Shown: in pieces, positions 63,740-64,000 of the stretch
How the letters are laid out: each line of letters starts with the position of its first letter
Position numbering within the stretch: position 1 is the stretch's first letter
Assembly (NCBI GenBank): GCA_963665045.2
Contig: CAXXJQ010000006.1
Location: forward strand, 1 to 64,000
Length of the DNA stretch: 64,000 nucleotides
Reading direction: 5' to 3'
Source: JAFGRU01 sp016934985
GTDB lineage: Bacteria; Desulfobacterota; Desulfuromonadia; Desulfuromonadales; JAAYDE01
The notes under the pieces: model-generated
What the model saw: the letters and a program-made list of their open reading frames with translations, nothing else
Database searches by the model: none
What the model was told of the DNA's origin: nothing
Made by a program: the position numbers and the translations under genes

Positions 63740-64000
63740 AAAAAGTCTCCAAGGGGTCGCTGAAACGTTAAGGTCAGGATCTTCAGTTTTCTCTTCCCAG
63801 GGGGTCCAGAAGGCGTTTTAGCCAAAAAGAAAGGTCATTGTTTCTGATTATGCCATTTTTTCGAGCTAATTTGAAATTTTTCAATGGTGATCAAAGGTTA
63901 TGGCCTGCTGATGGGCTCTGATGGGGGGCTTTTTACACGTGGTGCTTGGTATGGACGAAAAAAGCGGAATTACCGCACAGAATTATAAATAGTGCGGTCA

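Larger units (their letters stand above)
43335..64000. mobile_element. Integrated element (left part; right end outside the window)
   Basis: Starts at the displaced tRNA-Arg 3' half and runs to the window edge. Contents in order: tyrosine integrase, cargo genes, an IS3-family insertion, a type I restriction-modification operon with an anticodon nuclease, a divergent XRE regulator pair, and an early/replication operon with primase-helicase and repeat-rich candidate origin. No virion or conjugation genes are seen, so the class is open. It could also be two nested elements, since a second tyrosine recombinase lies at 58551. Confidence 0.7.
63417..64000. other. Gene-free repeat region, candidate replication origin
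   Basis: About 580 bases without a supported gene. It holds repeated GTGGTGCA-type units, a (CG)5 run at 63519-63528, and a perfect 22-bp inverted repeat. At the edge a 7-bp dyad ACCGCAC / GTGCGGT (63972-63978, 63992-63998) is visible. Apparent short ORFs here are shadows of the repeats. Confidence 0.6.

Noticed and set aside
63581..63763. Frame of 60 codons in the repeat region
   Set aside because: It is made of the GTGGTGCA repeats (Val-Val-Gln/Cys-Ser patterns) with no ribosome site; repeat composition explains it.
1..64000. CRISPR arrays
   Set aside because: No regularly spaced repeats of 25-40 bases with unique spacers were seen; the only short tandem units are at 63601-63653.
43414..64000. 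Complete prophage
   Set aside because: No terminase, portal, capsid, tail or lysis gene is visible, so I call only an integrated element of open class.

Overview
The window looks like a chromosomal stretch of a Desulfuromonadales-type bacterium (Geobacter/Desulfuromonas/Pelobacter relatives). This is inferred from gene content: a four-subunit 2-oxoacid:ferredoxin oxidoreductase, an atypical type II secretion cluster with PilM/N/O-like parts, ftsEX-envC-ctpA, tig-clpP-clpX-lon, and HDOD and GGDEF signalling proteins. No rRNA or marker tree was available, so the genus is not settled.

Layout. 1-6.5 kb: a secreted Cache-like protein, a DUF255 thioredoxin-like protein, a Ca2+/Na+ antiporter coupled to a DUF3108 protein, an ArsR regulator and a stand-alone bioW. 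6.8-12.5 kb: porCDAB and a CDC48-type AAA+ ATPase. 12.9-19.5 kb: GGDEF and HDOD proteins, then dxs, ispA, xseB and xseA. 19.8-34.1 kb: one nearly gapless leftward run, gspF-gspE-pilM-pilN-pilO-gspC/pilP-like-secretin-two pseudopilins-ftsE-ftsX-envC-ctpA-yibQ. 34.4-41.1 kb: tRNA-Val, tRNA-Asp, HU, then lon-clpX-clpP-tig with tRNA-Leu and tRNA-His upstream. 41.4-43.2 kb: a Rossmann/chemoreceptor-tip fusion and a Fic-like protein with an altered active-site motif.

From 43.3 kb to the right edge the window appears to be one integrated element. It begins with a displaced 3' half of a tRNA-Arg(TCT) gene, the expected attachment-site remnant, next to a tyrosine integrase. The cargo includes a small membrane protein, a methyltransferase, a ChaN/Tiki-like protein, an IS3-family insertion with intact ends and a 3-bp target duplication, and a kinase-like gene whose last codons were replaced by that IS. 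The main cargo is a four-gene type I restriction-modification operon (hsdR-hsdS-ACNase-hsdM) with an embedded PrrC-like anticodon nuclease. After that comes a divergent pair of XRE regulators with shared operator-like sites, then a compact rightward early/replication operon: several very small proteins, a zinc ribbon, a minimal tyrosine recombinase, a possible OB-fold protein and a 1017-residue primase-helicase. The operon is followed by a GTGGTGCA repeat cluster between perfect 22-bp inverted repeats, a good candidate origin. No capsid, portal, terminase or conjugation genes are visible, and the right attachment site lies beyond the window, so phage, satellite, integrative plasmid and ICE all remain possible.

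The most noteworthy parts are the anticodon nuclease inside the restriction operon, the replication/recombination module with its origin-like array, the XRE switch with a dyad over a start codon, the secretin with a C-terminal cohesin-like domain, and the Rossmann-chemoreceptor fusion. All functional calls rest on reading motifs and gene order; no database search was possible.
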